Shown in pieces: positions 1 to 6,469 of a stretch of 11,764 nt of DNA (position 1 is its first letter; every line of letters starts with the position of its first letter). Source of the stretch: Actinomycetota bacterium (GTDB lineage Bacteria; Actinomycetota; Acidimicrobiia; Acidimicrobiales; Ilumatobacteraceae); assembly GCA_009705865.1 (NCBI GenBank), contig WLSJ01000054.1, forward strand, positions 1 to 11,764, read 5' to 3'. The notes beneath the pieces were generated by a model. That model was not told the DNA's origin. It did not search any database and worked only from the letters and a program-made list of their open reading frames with translations. Made by a program: the position numbers and the translations under genes.

Positions 1-794
1 GTTGTAGGCGAGAAGCCGTCAAATTCAGTTCCCTTTTTGTTTGTAACTTTCCCCGCCTGATGTAAGCGCATGAGGCCAGTAGTGAACATTTCAGAGTGCA
101 CACCAAAATCTCCCATGTCACTTGCAGCGAGCGACAGTGCAATCTGATTCGGAATACCGCCGATGCCAGTTTGTAATGTGCTCCCAGAATGTATGAATGA
201 AACGGCGATGTCTGCAATGGTGCGTTCAGCTTCAGTGGGTTCTGTGTCGGCCAAATTCAGTGGCGTGCGGTCTGATTCGACGAGACAATCAATTGCGTCT
301 ACATGAATGCGATGCTCATGTGGTGCAACACCGAATGTGCGCGGGAAATGTTCGCTCACCTCTACAAGAAGTATTCGTTCTGGGTCAGCACTTGCTCGAT
401 GTATCTCATCAACAGTTGCGCCGGCATGAACGGACAAACTGACCCACCCGTCAACAGGCAGAGAGCCGGCAGTGGCCATGATGCGCGGGCGCATTCTTTC
501 AAGAATTGGTGCAAAGCGGCGAAAATCTGCTGGAACGAAATCAATCGATGATCCGGCATCTCGTAGGAAACGTTCAGCCGGTCCAAAGAAACCGCTTCGG
601 TAGTGAACGCCAGGTTTTGTCAGCACTGCGTAGAGGTCTGGCATCAGTGCGCCTGAGATTTGCAGATCGACATAATCATCCCGGTCGCCGAGTGCGTGCA
701 TGAATCCACCTGGCACGCCGGGGCCGAGGGGGACGGCCAATGTGTCTGTTGGACGAACGATGGCCACGGCCTCAGAAATAGTCATACGAGCCAT
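1..794 (-). CDS. Acetyl-CoA hydrolase/transferase family protein (4-hydroxybutyrate CoA-transferase-like), partial at left edge
   Basis: An uninterrupted reading frame of 264 codons begins at the ATG at 794-792 and leaves the window at base 1, so the C-terminal part (about 40% of a usual ~430-residue protein) is missing. It belongs to the class that moves CoA between acyl-CoA and a carboxylic acid, or hydrolyses acetyl-CoA, in the cytoplasm. Visible hallmarks are the glycine-rich GIGGIPN at residues 210-216, then GVHSEMF at 231-237, and VTNKKGTEFDG close to the edge; these match the start of the second half of the 4-hydroxybutyrate CoA-transferase / Cat1 family. The catalytic Glu is expected beyond the edge, so substrate cannot be inferred. 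A -10 box TACCAT ends 7 nt before this ATG and favours it over the in-frame ATG at 785. The gene is divergent from the flavoprotein at 850. Family assignment is firm; exact substrate is not. Confidence 0.88.
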   Translation of the reverse strand, partial: MARMTISEAVAIVRPTDTLAVPLGPGVPGGFMHALGDRDDYVDLQISGALMPDLYAVLTKPGVHYRSGFFGPAERFLRDAGSSIDFVPADFRRFAPILERMRPRIMATAGSLPVDGWVSLSVHAGATVDEIHRASADPERILLVEVSEHFPRTFGVAPHEHRIHVDAIDCLVESDRTPLNLADTEPTEAERTIADIAVSFIHSGSTLQTGIGGIPNQIALSLAASDMGDFGVHSEMFTTGLMRLHQAGKVTNKKGTEFDGFSPT

Positions 795-800
795 ATGTCC

Positions 801-807
801 TATGGTA
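801..807. promoter_or_regulatory. Symmetric -10 element TATGGTA between divergent genes
   Basis: Read on the minus strand, TACCAT (807-802) lies 7 nt before the ATG at 794, the spacing of an actinobacterial leaderless promoter. Read on the plus strand the same bases give TATGGT (801-806), placed to start a transcript near 813-814 that would carry a ~36-nt leader into the gene at 850. Both fit TANNNT. No convincing -35 box is visible. This is inferred from sequence only. Confidence 0.5.
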
Positions 808-834
808 CGCAGGTAGCAGATTGGATATGCATCT

Positions 835-840
835 GGCAGG
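835..840 (+). promoter_or_regulatory. Ribosome binding site of the flavoprotein gene
   Basis: GGCAGG lies 9 nt before the ATG at 850 and is a one-mismatch Shine-Dalgarno sequence. It is one of few recognisable ribosome binding sites in the window and fits a leadered rather than leaderless transcript for this gene. Confidence 0.5.
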
Positions 841-849
841 CTCGTAGTC

Positions 850-2064
850 ATGCAGAGCGACCTTCTCATCATTGGTGGCGGGCCTGCAGGGTCAGCAGCA
901 GCCATCACCGCAGCTCGTGCTGGATTGAAAGTGGTGCTCTTTGAAAAGGGCCCATATGGTCGCGACAAAGTATGTGGCGATGGTCTGACGCCTCGCGCCA
1001 TTGCAGCTCTGAATGACTTAGGTATTGATCATTCTGTTGCGCACCGTATTGATGGATTGCGAATGATTGCAGGAAAAAAGCAGCGCGAACTTGCGTGGCC
1101 AACTACATCGCGATTCCCGAACCACGGTGCCGTGTGGCCACGTCAACGATTTGACAATCATCTTTTAGATGTTGCCATTGCGAGTGGCGCAGATGTTCGA
1201 TTCGAATCAGAAGCACTGCCAGTTCTTGAAGACGGTCGCGTTGTCGGTGTCAGTGTCGGAACTGAAACGTATCGTGCACCGTTCACTATCTTGGCCGCAG
1301 GTGCACAAGGAATGGCCGCAAAAATGTTAGGTGCAGAACGCGACCCGAATGAACCGTTTGGTCTAGCAATTCGTGCGTACGCACCAACACCACGTCATGC
1401 GGAGCGTCATCTTGAAGCGTGCCTGAGCCTGAGTGATGAACACGGCGTTGCAGTTCCTGGATACGGATGGATGTTTCCTGCTGGTGATGGCACCGTCAAC
1501 ATTGGCGTCGGTGCACTCAGCACTATGAAAGGTTTCAAGAAATTGAACCTCAATACGTTGCTCGACCAGTACGCCACTTTGGTACGTGAATCATGGTCAC
1601 TTGGTGACTACATCGAAAAACCCCGTGCGTGGAGATTGCCGATGAGCTGTACCAAACGTCATGGCCCAGGTTGGGTTGCAGTCGGTGATGCAGCCGGATT
1701 TGTGAACCCGATGAATGGCGAAGGAATTGACTACGGACTTGAATCAGGGATGTTGGCCGTTGAGCGATTGATTGCCGATCCCAATACGGCGTCTGAGTCG
1801 TACAACGAGATGGTGGGCGAGCGGTTCGATGCATTTTTGCGCACGGGGCGCAGGTTTAGTTTCATCATTGGCCACCCGTGGCTTTTGAAACCAGGTTTGC
1901 GGCTTGCAGTCGGCACACAAGTTGCAGCCGACATCACATTGGCAGTCATGGGTAATCTCATCGATTCAACAACGCCTGGTGCTGCCGGTCGCGTGATGAA
2001 AATTGCCGATGGTGCGTTGCGTATCGCTGACCCCATCCTGCGACGCACACGCGCCAAGGCCTAA
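850..2064 (+). CDS. Geranylgeranyl reductase family FAD-dependent oxidoreductase (MenJ-like)
   Basis: This 404-residue flavoprotein belongs to the geranylgeranyl reductase family, which saturates double bonds in isoprenoid chains; actinobacterial members such as mycobacterial MenJ reduce the menaquinone side chain at the membrane. The N-terminal FAD-binding Rossmann motif is GGGPAG at residues 9-14, with the ribose-binding acidic residue E32. The family signature K-V-C-G-D-G follows at 40-45. The substrate-pocket motif GYGWMFP at 204-210 precedes a VNIGVG stretch, and the second FAD motif GDAAGF at 279-284 precedes NGEGIDYG. There is no signal peptide. Length fits the family (~400). The start at 850 has a plausible ribosome binding site. 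No menaquinone-synthesis gene is adjacent, so quinone as substrate is inference; an archaeal-lipid-type or chlorophyll-type substrate is unlikely in this context. The next gene begins 48 nt downstream with its own -10 box. Confidence 0.88.
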   Translation: MQSDLLIIGGGPAGSAAAITAARAGLKVVLFEKGPYGRDKVCGDGLTPRAIAALNDLGIDHSVAHRIDGLRMIAGKKQRELAWPTTSRFPNHGAVWPRQRFDNHLLDVAIASGADVRFESEALPVLEDGRVVGVSVGTETYRAPFTILAAGAQGMAAKMLGAERDPNEPFGLAIRAYAPTPRHAERHLEACLSLSDEHGVAVPGYGWMFPAGDGTVNIGVGALSTMKGFKKLNLNTLLDQYATLVRESWSLGDYIEKPRAWRLPMSCTKRHGPGWVAVGDAAGFVNPMNGEGIDYGLESGMLAVERLIADPNTASESYNEMVGERFDAFLRTGRRFSFIIGHPWLLKPGLRLAVGTQVAADITLAVMGNLIDSTTPGAAGRVMKIADGALRIADPILRRTRAKA

Positions 2065-2099
2065 TTTCCAGAGCCCGTGTAAGCCGTATGGGGCACAGA

Positions 2100-2105
2100 T
2101 AGGTT
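2100..2105 (+). promoter_or_regulatory. Leaderless -10 box upstream of the FKBP gene
   Basis: TAGGTT fits TANNNT and is followed by exactly 7 nt and then the ATG at 2113, the same geometry seen at 794, 3914, 6412 and 6470. It suggests that the FKBP, ferritin-like and DCC genes can be transcribed independently of the flavoprotein gene. It also argues for the start at 2113 rather than the in-frame TTG at 2104, which lies inside the box. Confidence 0.5.
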
Positions 2106-2112
2106 GGTGGCC

Positions 2113-2487
2113 ATGAGCGCAATGAAACCAGACCTTTCCATTCCCGCAGGGGACGCACCTTCTGAACTTGTTTTAGAAGACATCACAGTTGGTGACGGCA
2201 AAGAAGCAGTTGCTGGCACAAACGTCGAAGTGCATTACGTCGGTGTTGCGTGGAGCACACAACGTCAATTCGACGCTTCATGGGATCGCAATGAAACATT
2301 TGATTTTCGTCTCGGTGCAGGTCAAGTAATTTCTGGTTGGGATCAAGGTGTTGCCGGCATGAAAGTCGGTGGCCGTCGTCGCATCACAATTCCTGCACAC
2401 CTTGGGTACGGATCACAAGGTGCTGGCGGAGTCATCAAGGGTGGCGAAACACTTGTCTTCGTCGTTGACTTGTTGAACGTGAACTAA
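2113..2487 (+). CDS. FKBP-type peptidyl-prolyl cis-trans isomerase
   Basis: A 124-residue single-domain FKBP, which catalyses cis-trans isomerisation of X-Pro bonds and assists protein folding. It has no signal peptide, so it probably acts in the cytoplasm. The FKBP domain occupies roughly residues 35-122. The active-site pocket is complete: Y42 (in HYVG), F53-D54, V72-I73, W76, Y99 (in LGYG) and F116 (in LVFVVDLL). The insert between strands is minimal, as in FKBP12-like proteins rather than SlyD. In-frame upstream TTG/GTG codons at 2104/2107 could add three residues, but the -10 box favours the ATG at 2113. The ferritin-like gene starts 2 nt after its stop, so the two are almost certainly co-transcribed and translationally coupled. 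Confidence 0.93.
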   Translation: MSAMKPDLSIPAGDAPSELVLEDITVGDGKEAVAGTNVEVHYVGVAWSTQRQFDASWDRNETFDFRLGAGQVISGWDQGVAGMKVGGRRRITIPAHLGYGSQGAGGVIKGGETLVFVVDLLNVN

Positions 2488-2489
2488 AT

Positions 2490-2960
2490 ATGTCGGAACA
2501 AAATTTCTTTACAGCAAACGCCAGTCTTTCTGGAGTCGACAAACTTGAAGTACCTGAACTGAAGCTGATGTATCGCATCGAGATGGCAGGCGAATTGTTC
2601 TACAACATCTTGGCTGACCGTGTTGGTAACGACACTGCTGCTGATCTACTGCGGAAAAATGCAGTAGAAGAACGTGGGCATGCTCGTCGTCTTGCTCGCA
2701 TGATCAGCATCAAGCTCGGACATGAGTGGGAGCCCACCGCAGAAGAAGCTGAATTGCTTGCAGTTCCACTTCCAGAGACAATTGATTCAAAAATGTTTGC
2801 TGCTGTTGTGCAGGGTGAATTAAATGGTGATGTTGGCTACCAACGGTGGGCTGATGCTGAGAGTGATGACGAAGTAGAGCGTCTACTTCGCCTCAATGGC
2901 CGCGAAGAAACCATTCATGCTGGTCGTGCACAACAGGTTTTTGACCTGCTGAATGCGTAA
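2490..2960 (+). CDS. Ferritin-like (rubrerythrin-type) diiron domain protein
   Basis: A 156-residue, mostly helical protein with the four-helix diiron pattern of the ferritin-like superfamily. Candidate iron ligands are E31 (or E35) in helix 1, E61-x-x-H64 in helix 2, E110 in helix 3 and E140-x-x-H143 in helix 4. That is two ExxH motifs at the usual spacing, as in rubrerythrin-type and tRNA-hydroxylase-like proteins. There is no C-terminal rubredoxin domain and no Cys-x-x-Cys, so it is not a classical rubrerythrin. Likely roles are peroxide/oxygen reduction or iron handling in the cytoplasm; the sequence does not decide which. It starts 2 nt after the FKBP stop without a clear ribosome binding site and is followed 5 nt later by the DCC protein gene. 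Confidence 0.8.
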   Translation: MSEQNFFTANASLSGVDKLEVPELKLMYRIEMAGELFYNILADRVGNDTAADLLRKNAVEERGHARRLARMISIKLGHEWEPTAEEAELLAVPLPETIDSKMFAAVVQGELNGDVGYQRWADAESDDEVERLLRLNGREETIHAGRAQQVFDLLNA

Positions 2961-2965
2961 CTGAC

Positions 2966-3313
2966 ATGCAGCCCGTAGTTGTCTACGACGGCGACTGTGG
3001 AATCTGTGAAGCTTCTGCAGGTTGGATCTTGACTCACATCCCTTCTGTAGACGTTGTATCGCATCTTCAATACGGACTCACACATATTGGTGCTGTCTGG
3101 TTTGTGACAGATGACGGCCGATTAGAAGGTGCTCCTGCGGTTTCAGCAATTTTACAATTGGCTGATTCTCGTGTGTTTCGCGCCATCGGTTTTGTAATTG
3201 GTTTGCCCGGAATGAACTTTGTTGCTGGGCTTGTGTATGCGTTAATAGCCCGTAATCGCAGGCACATTTCGCGACTCTTGGGCATGAACGCTTGCGGACT
3301 GCCTCCGCGATAA
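2966..3313 (+). CDS. DCC family (DUF393) thiol-disulfide oxidoreductase-like protein
   Basis: A 115-residue protein with the family-defining N-terminal motif YDGDCGIC (residues 7-14), in which D8, D10, C11 and C14 give the DxDC...C pattern. The family is predicted to have a thioredoxin-like fold and disulfide-exchange activity, but biochemical proof is sparse. A hydrophobic stretch at about residues 72-95 could lie in or on the membrane; it ends in a basic segment (ARNRRH). It is slightly shorter than typical members (~120-140). It is the third gene of the FKBP-ferritin-DCC unit, and its stop lies 4 nt from the stop of the convergent ABM gene, leaving no room for a conventional terminator. 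Confidence 0.82.
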   Translation: MQPVVVYDGDCGICEASAGWILTHIPSVDVVSHLQYGLTHIGAVWFVTDDGRLEGAPAVSAILQLADSRVFRAIGFVIGLPGMNFVAGLVYALIARNRRHISRLLGMNACGLPPR

Positions 3314-3317
3314 GTCT

Positions 3318-3914
3318 TTATCGAATAGAAGAATCTTGGGGCAGCATCTTTCGTCTGCGCCACCATTTACGAATTGGCCCTGTTGCATATTTGCTCGTTG
3401 CACCAATGAGGCCAGTGGAGATAAGTACTCGTGGCAGAACATCAATTCGTGCAAAGTACGGCGCCAGCACAAGAGTGAACACCAGGGCAATGGGGTACAC
3501 CCACGCAACATCAGACAGAAATTTTCCGGTCTTTGTTTTGTGTCGTTCAACTTCGCCGAGGGCATTGAAGAACTCTTCAGTTCCGGCTGTCACCGTGACT
3601 TTTTCTGAGGCCACAAGACGATCAGCTCTGTCACGTAATTCTTGGCGAATCTCGGAGCGTTCCCATTCACGTAGGTGCAGCACATCAACGAATCGAAAGA
3701 CCATGTGATACGGGTCAGAGGGTTTCGAGGGCCACAGCACCGTGGCACCCAAGCAGCCTGCGGCAGATTGCACCACCTCAGTCATGTCGTGGCACCATCT
3801 TTCAAATTCCGCTTTATGACGAGGTTCGATGGTGCGAGCAATAGTGACAGTTACTGTGCCCGGCGCAATTTTCGGCAATTGTCCTGTATTGAAATCTCCG
3901 GTCAAGTCAGGCAT
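3318..3914 (-). CDS. ABM-domain (antibiotic biosynthesis monooxygenase-like) membrane protein
   Basis: This 198-residue protein joins an N-terminal ABM ferredoxin-like domain (about residues 20-110, including TVTIART, the helix with FERW and the strand MVFRFVD) to two C-terminal membrane segments (about 136-154 and 160-176) and a basic tail KWWRRR. That layout matches the COG3224-type membrane-attached ABM proteins. Soluble ABM proteins are cofactor-independent monooxygenases or quinol oxygenases such as YgiN; activity of the membrane type is not established. Start choice: a TTG at 3947 would add 11 residues, but the ATG at 3914 sits exactly 7 nt after a TACCGT box and avoids overlap with the divergent gene. 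It faces two quinone-reductase-like genes, which suggests quinone chemistry by inference. Confidence 0.75.
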   Translation of the reverse strand: MPDLTGDFNTGQLPKIAPGTVTVTIARTIEPRHKAEFERWCHDMTEVVQSAAGCLGATVLWPSKPSDPYHMVFRFVDVLHLREWERSEIRQELRDRADRLVASEKVTVTAGTEEFFNALGEVERHKTKTGKFLSDVAWVYPIALVFTLVLAPYFARIDVLPRVLISTGLIGATSKYATGPIRKWWRRRKMLPQDSSIR

Positions 3915-3920
3915 ACAAGG

Positions 3921-3927
3921 TACGGTA
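3921..3927. promoter_or_regulatory. Symmetric -10 element TACGGTA between divergent genes
   Basis: On the minus strand TACCGT (3927-3922) lies 7 nt before the ATG at 3914 of the ABM gene. On the plus strand the same bases give TACGGT (3921-3926), placed to start a transcript near 3933-3934, 13-25 nt before the reductase start codons. The heptamer TANNNTA contains a TANNNT box on both strands, as at 801-807. No -35 boxes are evident. Confidence 0.5.
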
Positions 3928-3958
3928 GTGCCCAATTGCTTCTGCAATGGACCACCCT

Positions 3959-4546
3959 ATGAATGCCCTTGTTGTGTACTGCCATCCTGTTGAAGGAAGT
4001 TTCTGTTCTGCCATGCGCGATGCAGCGGTACGGGGACTTCAAGCTGCTGGACACACGGTTGATGTCATAGATCTCGCTGCGAGTCAGTTCAACCCAGTGA
4101 TGTCGACGTCAGAATGGCAGACCTATCAGCAAGGAAGTGGTCAGATTCCAGATGGTCTCGAACATGATGTCGAGTTAATCAAAACCGCCGAGATAATCGT
4201 ATTTGTATATCCCACGTGGTGGGGCGGTTTACCTGCGCAACTGAAGGGGTGGCTTGAACGAGTCATGTTGCCCGGAACAGCGTTTGTTTTTAACGACAAC
4301 AACAAGGTGAGACCAGGCCTCGGAAACATTAAGCACATACACATTGCTTCGACTTTTGGCTCTCCATGGTTGTACGTGCGTTTTGTAAATGACAATGGTC
4401 GACGCATTTTGGCACGCGCATTTCGGCTAAATACATCTCTTCGAACAAAGGTTTCCACCTCAAGTCTTTATGCGATGGATACGGCTACTGACGCAAGCCG
4501 AGATAATTTCCTTGATGCTCTGACAAAGAAGATGGAAAGAATATGA
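3959..4546 (+). CDS. NAD(P)H:quinone reductase-like flavodoxin-fold protein (first of tandem pair)
   Basis: A 195-residue flavodoxin-like protein of the NAD(P)H dehydrogenase (quinone) / MdaB / NQO group, which uses FMN or FAD to reduce quinones with two electrons in the cytoplasm. The N-terminus ALVVYCHP with a following S-F is the flavin-phosphate loop, and YPTWWGG at residues 84-90 followed by PAQLKGWLERV is the family signature at the isoalloxazine site. A start at 3947 would add four residues (MDHP); I prefer 3959 because the paralogue downstream begins at the equivalent position (MRALVIVAHP). Neither start has a visible ribosome binding site. The stop overlaps the start of the next gene by 4 nt (ATGA), which implies translational coupling. 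Substrate is unknown. Confidence 0.85.
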   Translation: MNALVVYCHPVEGSFCSAMRDAAVRGLQAAGHTVDVIDLAASQFNPVMSTSEWQTYQQGSGQIPDGLEHDVELIKTAEIIVFVYPTWWGGLPAQLKGWLERVMLPGTAFVFNDNNKVRPGLGNIKHIHIASTFGSPWLYVRFVNDNGRRILARAFRLNTSLRTKVSTSSLYAMDTATDASRDNFLDALTKKMERI

Positions 4547-5145
4547 GAGCGCTTGTCATCGTTGCGCATCCATCGCCAGAATCTTTTGTTTCTTTTCTCG
4601 GTTCAGAAGTGGTTGCAGAATTACAGAACAGCGGGCATGAGATTAGACACCATGATCTGTGGGCAGAGGAATTCATTCCTGTGTTTACGGCTTATGAACG
4701 CCTTAATCATGTAGGTGACGTTGAGGAAAAACTGAAAAACTTGCCGGAACTGCGCCAACATGTGGAAGATCTGCAGTGGTGTGATGCCTTGGTACTTGTG
4801 TATCCAACATGGTGGTCGGGTCAACCTGCAATGTTGAAAGGCTGGTTCGACAGAGTGTTGATGAATGGGGTGGCGTGGGTTCTCCCTGATGGAGCAGCGC
4901 GTATTCGTCCTCTTCTCACCAATGTTCGACGTTTAGTGGTGGTGACTACTCATGGGTCGTCAAAATTTGTGAATGCACTCGAGGGCGAGTCAGGTAAACG
5001 CACTGTGTTTCGATCCGTCCGTCTGATGTTGCATCGACGGGTTCGATGTGAATGGATAGCAATGTATGGCGTTGACAACGCAACTCTTAGTCAGCGCGAG
5101 AAGTTTTCTTCCCGCGTGCGTCGTCGAATTCGTCGACTGGAATAG
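4543..5145 (+). CDS. NAD(P)H:quinone reductase-like flavodoxin-fold protein (second of tandem pair)
   Basis: A 200-residue paralogue of the preceding gene. It keeps the flavin loop ALVIVAHPSPESF at the N-terminus and the signature YPTWWSG at residues 87-93 followed by PAMLKGWFDRV. The region after about residue 115 is divergent and ends in a strongly basic tail (RVRRRIRRLE) that the first copy lacks. Its ATG overlaps the upstream stop in ATGA, with a weak GGAAAG three bases before it. The pair is clearly co-expressed; because this family forms dimers, a heterodimer is possible but unproven. The last 59 nt of coding sequence overlap the 3' end of the convergent membrane-protein gene, and the basic tail is encoded largely in that overlap. 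Confidence 0.85.
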   Translation: MRALVIVAHPSPESFVSFLGSEVVAELQNSGHEIRHHDLWAEEFIPVFTAYERLNHVGDVEEKLKNLPELRQHVEDLQWCDALVLVYPTWWSGQPAMLKGWFDRVLMNGVAWVLPDGAARIRPLLTNVRRLVVVTTHGSSKFVNALEGESGKRTVFRSVRLMLHRRVRCEWIAMYGVDNATLSQREKFSSRVRRRIRRLE

Positions 5146-6412
5146 CACTGCGACGTCCAGGTAGCACGAGGACTACAGCTGATAGAGCTAGAACTCGTAT
5201 TGCCACTGCCGCTGCACTTGCATGACGTGGATGTTCAATTCCGGATGCAAGCATATTGATGCAATAGACAACAAGAGTGAAACTACTCATCGCACATAAT
5301 GCAAAGAATTGGCGTCGGCGAGAGACGCGTATCAACATGGACGTGATTGCCGCCAAGCCGAGACCAGCCCATGTCTTCCAATCTCCAAAAAGTGTTCGTG
5401 CAAAACTAAAACGAGTGTTAATCGGAAGAAAGTCATCATTGATGGGGCTCAGCGTCGGATCAGACAATGCTCGAATTCTCGACAAAGACTCAGATTTGTG
5501 ACTTAGTACATATTTGCCGTATGTGCTCCACCCATCAGAAATTACCCAGTTTGCAAACTGTGTACCGCCAACTCGAATCATTGCTGGTGGTGGCTGCCCA
5601 AGTGGGAGCTCCACTAATGCAAGCAACGCCGGGTCAACATTGTCGACATAGTCGTACGACAAAGACGTGCGGAGAACGGGGATATCAGGCATTCCGTGTT
5701 GAACAAACCATTGGTACCGAGCATCATTTGACATGATCTGGTCAGCAAGCACTGTATAGAAATTCAATCTGCTGTAACCATGGTCAGTTCTGAAAAGTGT
5801 GTATCCCCAAAGAGACATAAGAAGTAGAACGAAACACAGCCCAATGTTTCTCACGGAGTTTTTCCGGAGAATATGAAACAACGCAAATGCAGTACACGCC
5901 CAAATGATGATCAAGTGCGTAGGTCGTGCCATGCCACATACAAGGAGAGTCAATAACCAGAGTGAAATAGTTCTGGAATTGCGCTGTGATGCAAGGTTGA
6001 TGCTGGCTGTGATTAGTAGTACGACGAAGCTAATTGTGAGTGATTCAGAAAGAATTGCAAGGTCGTACCTGATGATTTGAGGGGTTAACCCCATAGTTAG
6101 AACTGCAATCATGACGCCACGCGGATACCGAGAGTGTCGGGCAAGAACAATGGCACACCATCCCCATGCAACACAGCCGATAAGGACCTGAGCCACAACG
6201 CGCATCGCATTGTCGTGCACGACAAAATAGATCAGCGATACGGGCCACATTCGATGGTTGTTACCGAAAAATGACAGGGATTCGTATCCACGTGTATCTC
6301 CGAAGGTGGCAATGGGTTGCCCGACGCTGCTGGTTGCTCGTGCAATTGCGTACACCGCTAACAAAATTCGAGCACCACTCGGATTACGCCACAGTGACAA
6401 AAGGCGAGGCAT
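5087..6412 (-). CDS. Polytopic membrane protein, GT-C glycosyltransferase-like
   Basis: A 441-residue integral membrane protein with about nine or ten predicted membrane segments (near residues 12-30, 72-91, 98-112, 120-140, 149-160, 165-182, 188-207, 346-362, 369-388 and 398-417). A large hydrophilic loop spans about 208-345. The first extracytoplasmic loop contains GDTRGY (38-43), resembling the acidic residue plus downstream aromatic of lipid-linked-sugar GT-C transferases, and a late EHPRH (395-399) resembles the R/H-P motif at the end of that class. I do not recognise a specific family; GT-C membership is inference and sugar, acceptor and pathway are unknown. The ATG at 6412 lies exactly 7 nt after TACCGT; an ATG at 6493 would overlap the divergent gene and is rejected. 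The 3' end overlaps the convergent reductase gene by 59 nt. Confidence 0.72.
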   Translation of the reverse strand: MPRLLSLWRNPSGARILLAVYAIARATSSVGQPIATFGDTRGYESLSFFGNNHRMWPVSLIYFVVHDNAMRVVAQVLIGCVAWGWCAIVLARHSRYPRGVMIAVLTMGLTPQIIRYDLAILSESLTISFVVLLITASINLASQRNSRTISLWLLTLLVCGMARPTHLIIIWACTAFALFHILRKNSVRNIGLCFVLLLMSLWGYTLFRTDHGYSRLNFYTVLADQIMSNDARYQWFVQHGMPDIPVLRTSLSYDYVDNVDPALLALVELPLGQPPPAMIRVGGTQFANWVISDGWSTYGKYVLSHKSESLSRIRALSDPTLSPINDDFLPINTRFSFARTLFGDWKTWAGLGLAAITSMLIRVSRRRQFFALCAMSSFTLVVYCINMLASGIEHPRHASAAAVAIRVLALSAVVLVLPGRRSAIPVDEFDDARGKKTSRAD

Positions 6413-6419
6413 GTCTTTC

Positions 6420-6425
6420 ACGGTA
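6420..6425 (-). promoter_or_regulatory. Leaderless -10 box of the GT-C-like gene
   Basis: TACCGT on the minus strand (6425-6420) is followed by the 7-nt spacer GAAAGAC and then the ATG at 6412. The octamer ACTACCGT is identical to that upstream of the ABM gene at 3914. Confidence 0.55.
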
Positions 6426-6456
6426 GTCGGGTTGGAAGTGCTGATGGGGGGTCTAG

Positions 6457-6462
6457 TACCGT
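6457..6462 (+). promoter_or_regulatory. Leaderless -10 box of the quinone oxidoreductase gene
   Basis: TACCGT on the plus strand is followed by the 7-nt spacer CACAGGG and then the ATG at 6470. Hexamer and spacing are the same as for the divergent gene starting at 6412, so the 57-bp gap holds two separate head-to-head boxes. Confidence 0.55.
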
Positions 6463-6469
6463 CACAGGG

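Noticed and set aside
197..944. Several short plus- and minus-strand open frames in the first 950 bases
   Set aside because: They are shadows of the partial CoA-transferase gene, whose frame is open for 264 codons and carries family motifs.
3300..3330. Intrinsic terminator between the convergent DCC and ABM genes
   Set aside because: Only 4 nt separate the stops, and no stable GC-rich hairpin followed by a T-run is visible on either strand.
3915..3947. TTG start at 3947 giving the ABM protein 11 more residues
   Set aside because: The added residues are not part of the ABM domain, the start would overlap the divergent gene, and the ATG at 3914 has a TACCGT box at the standard 7-nt distance.
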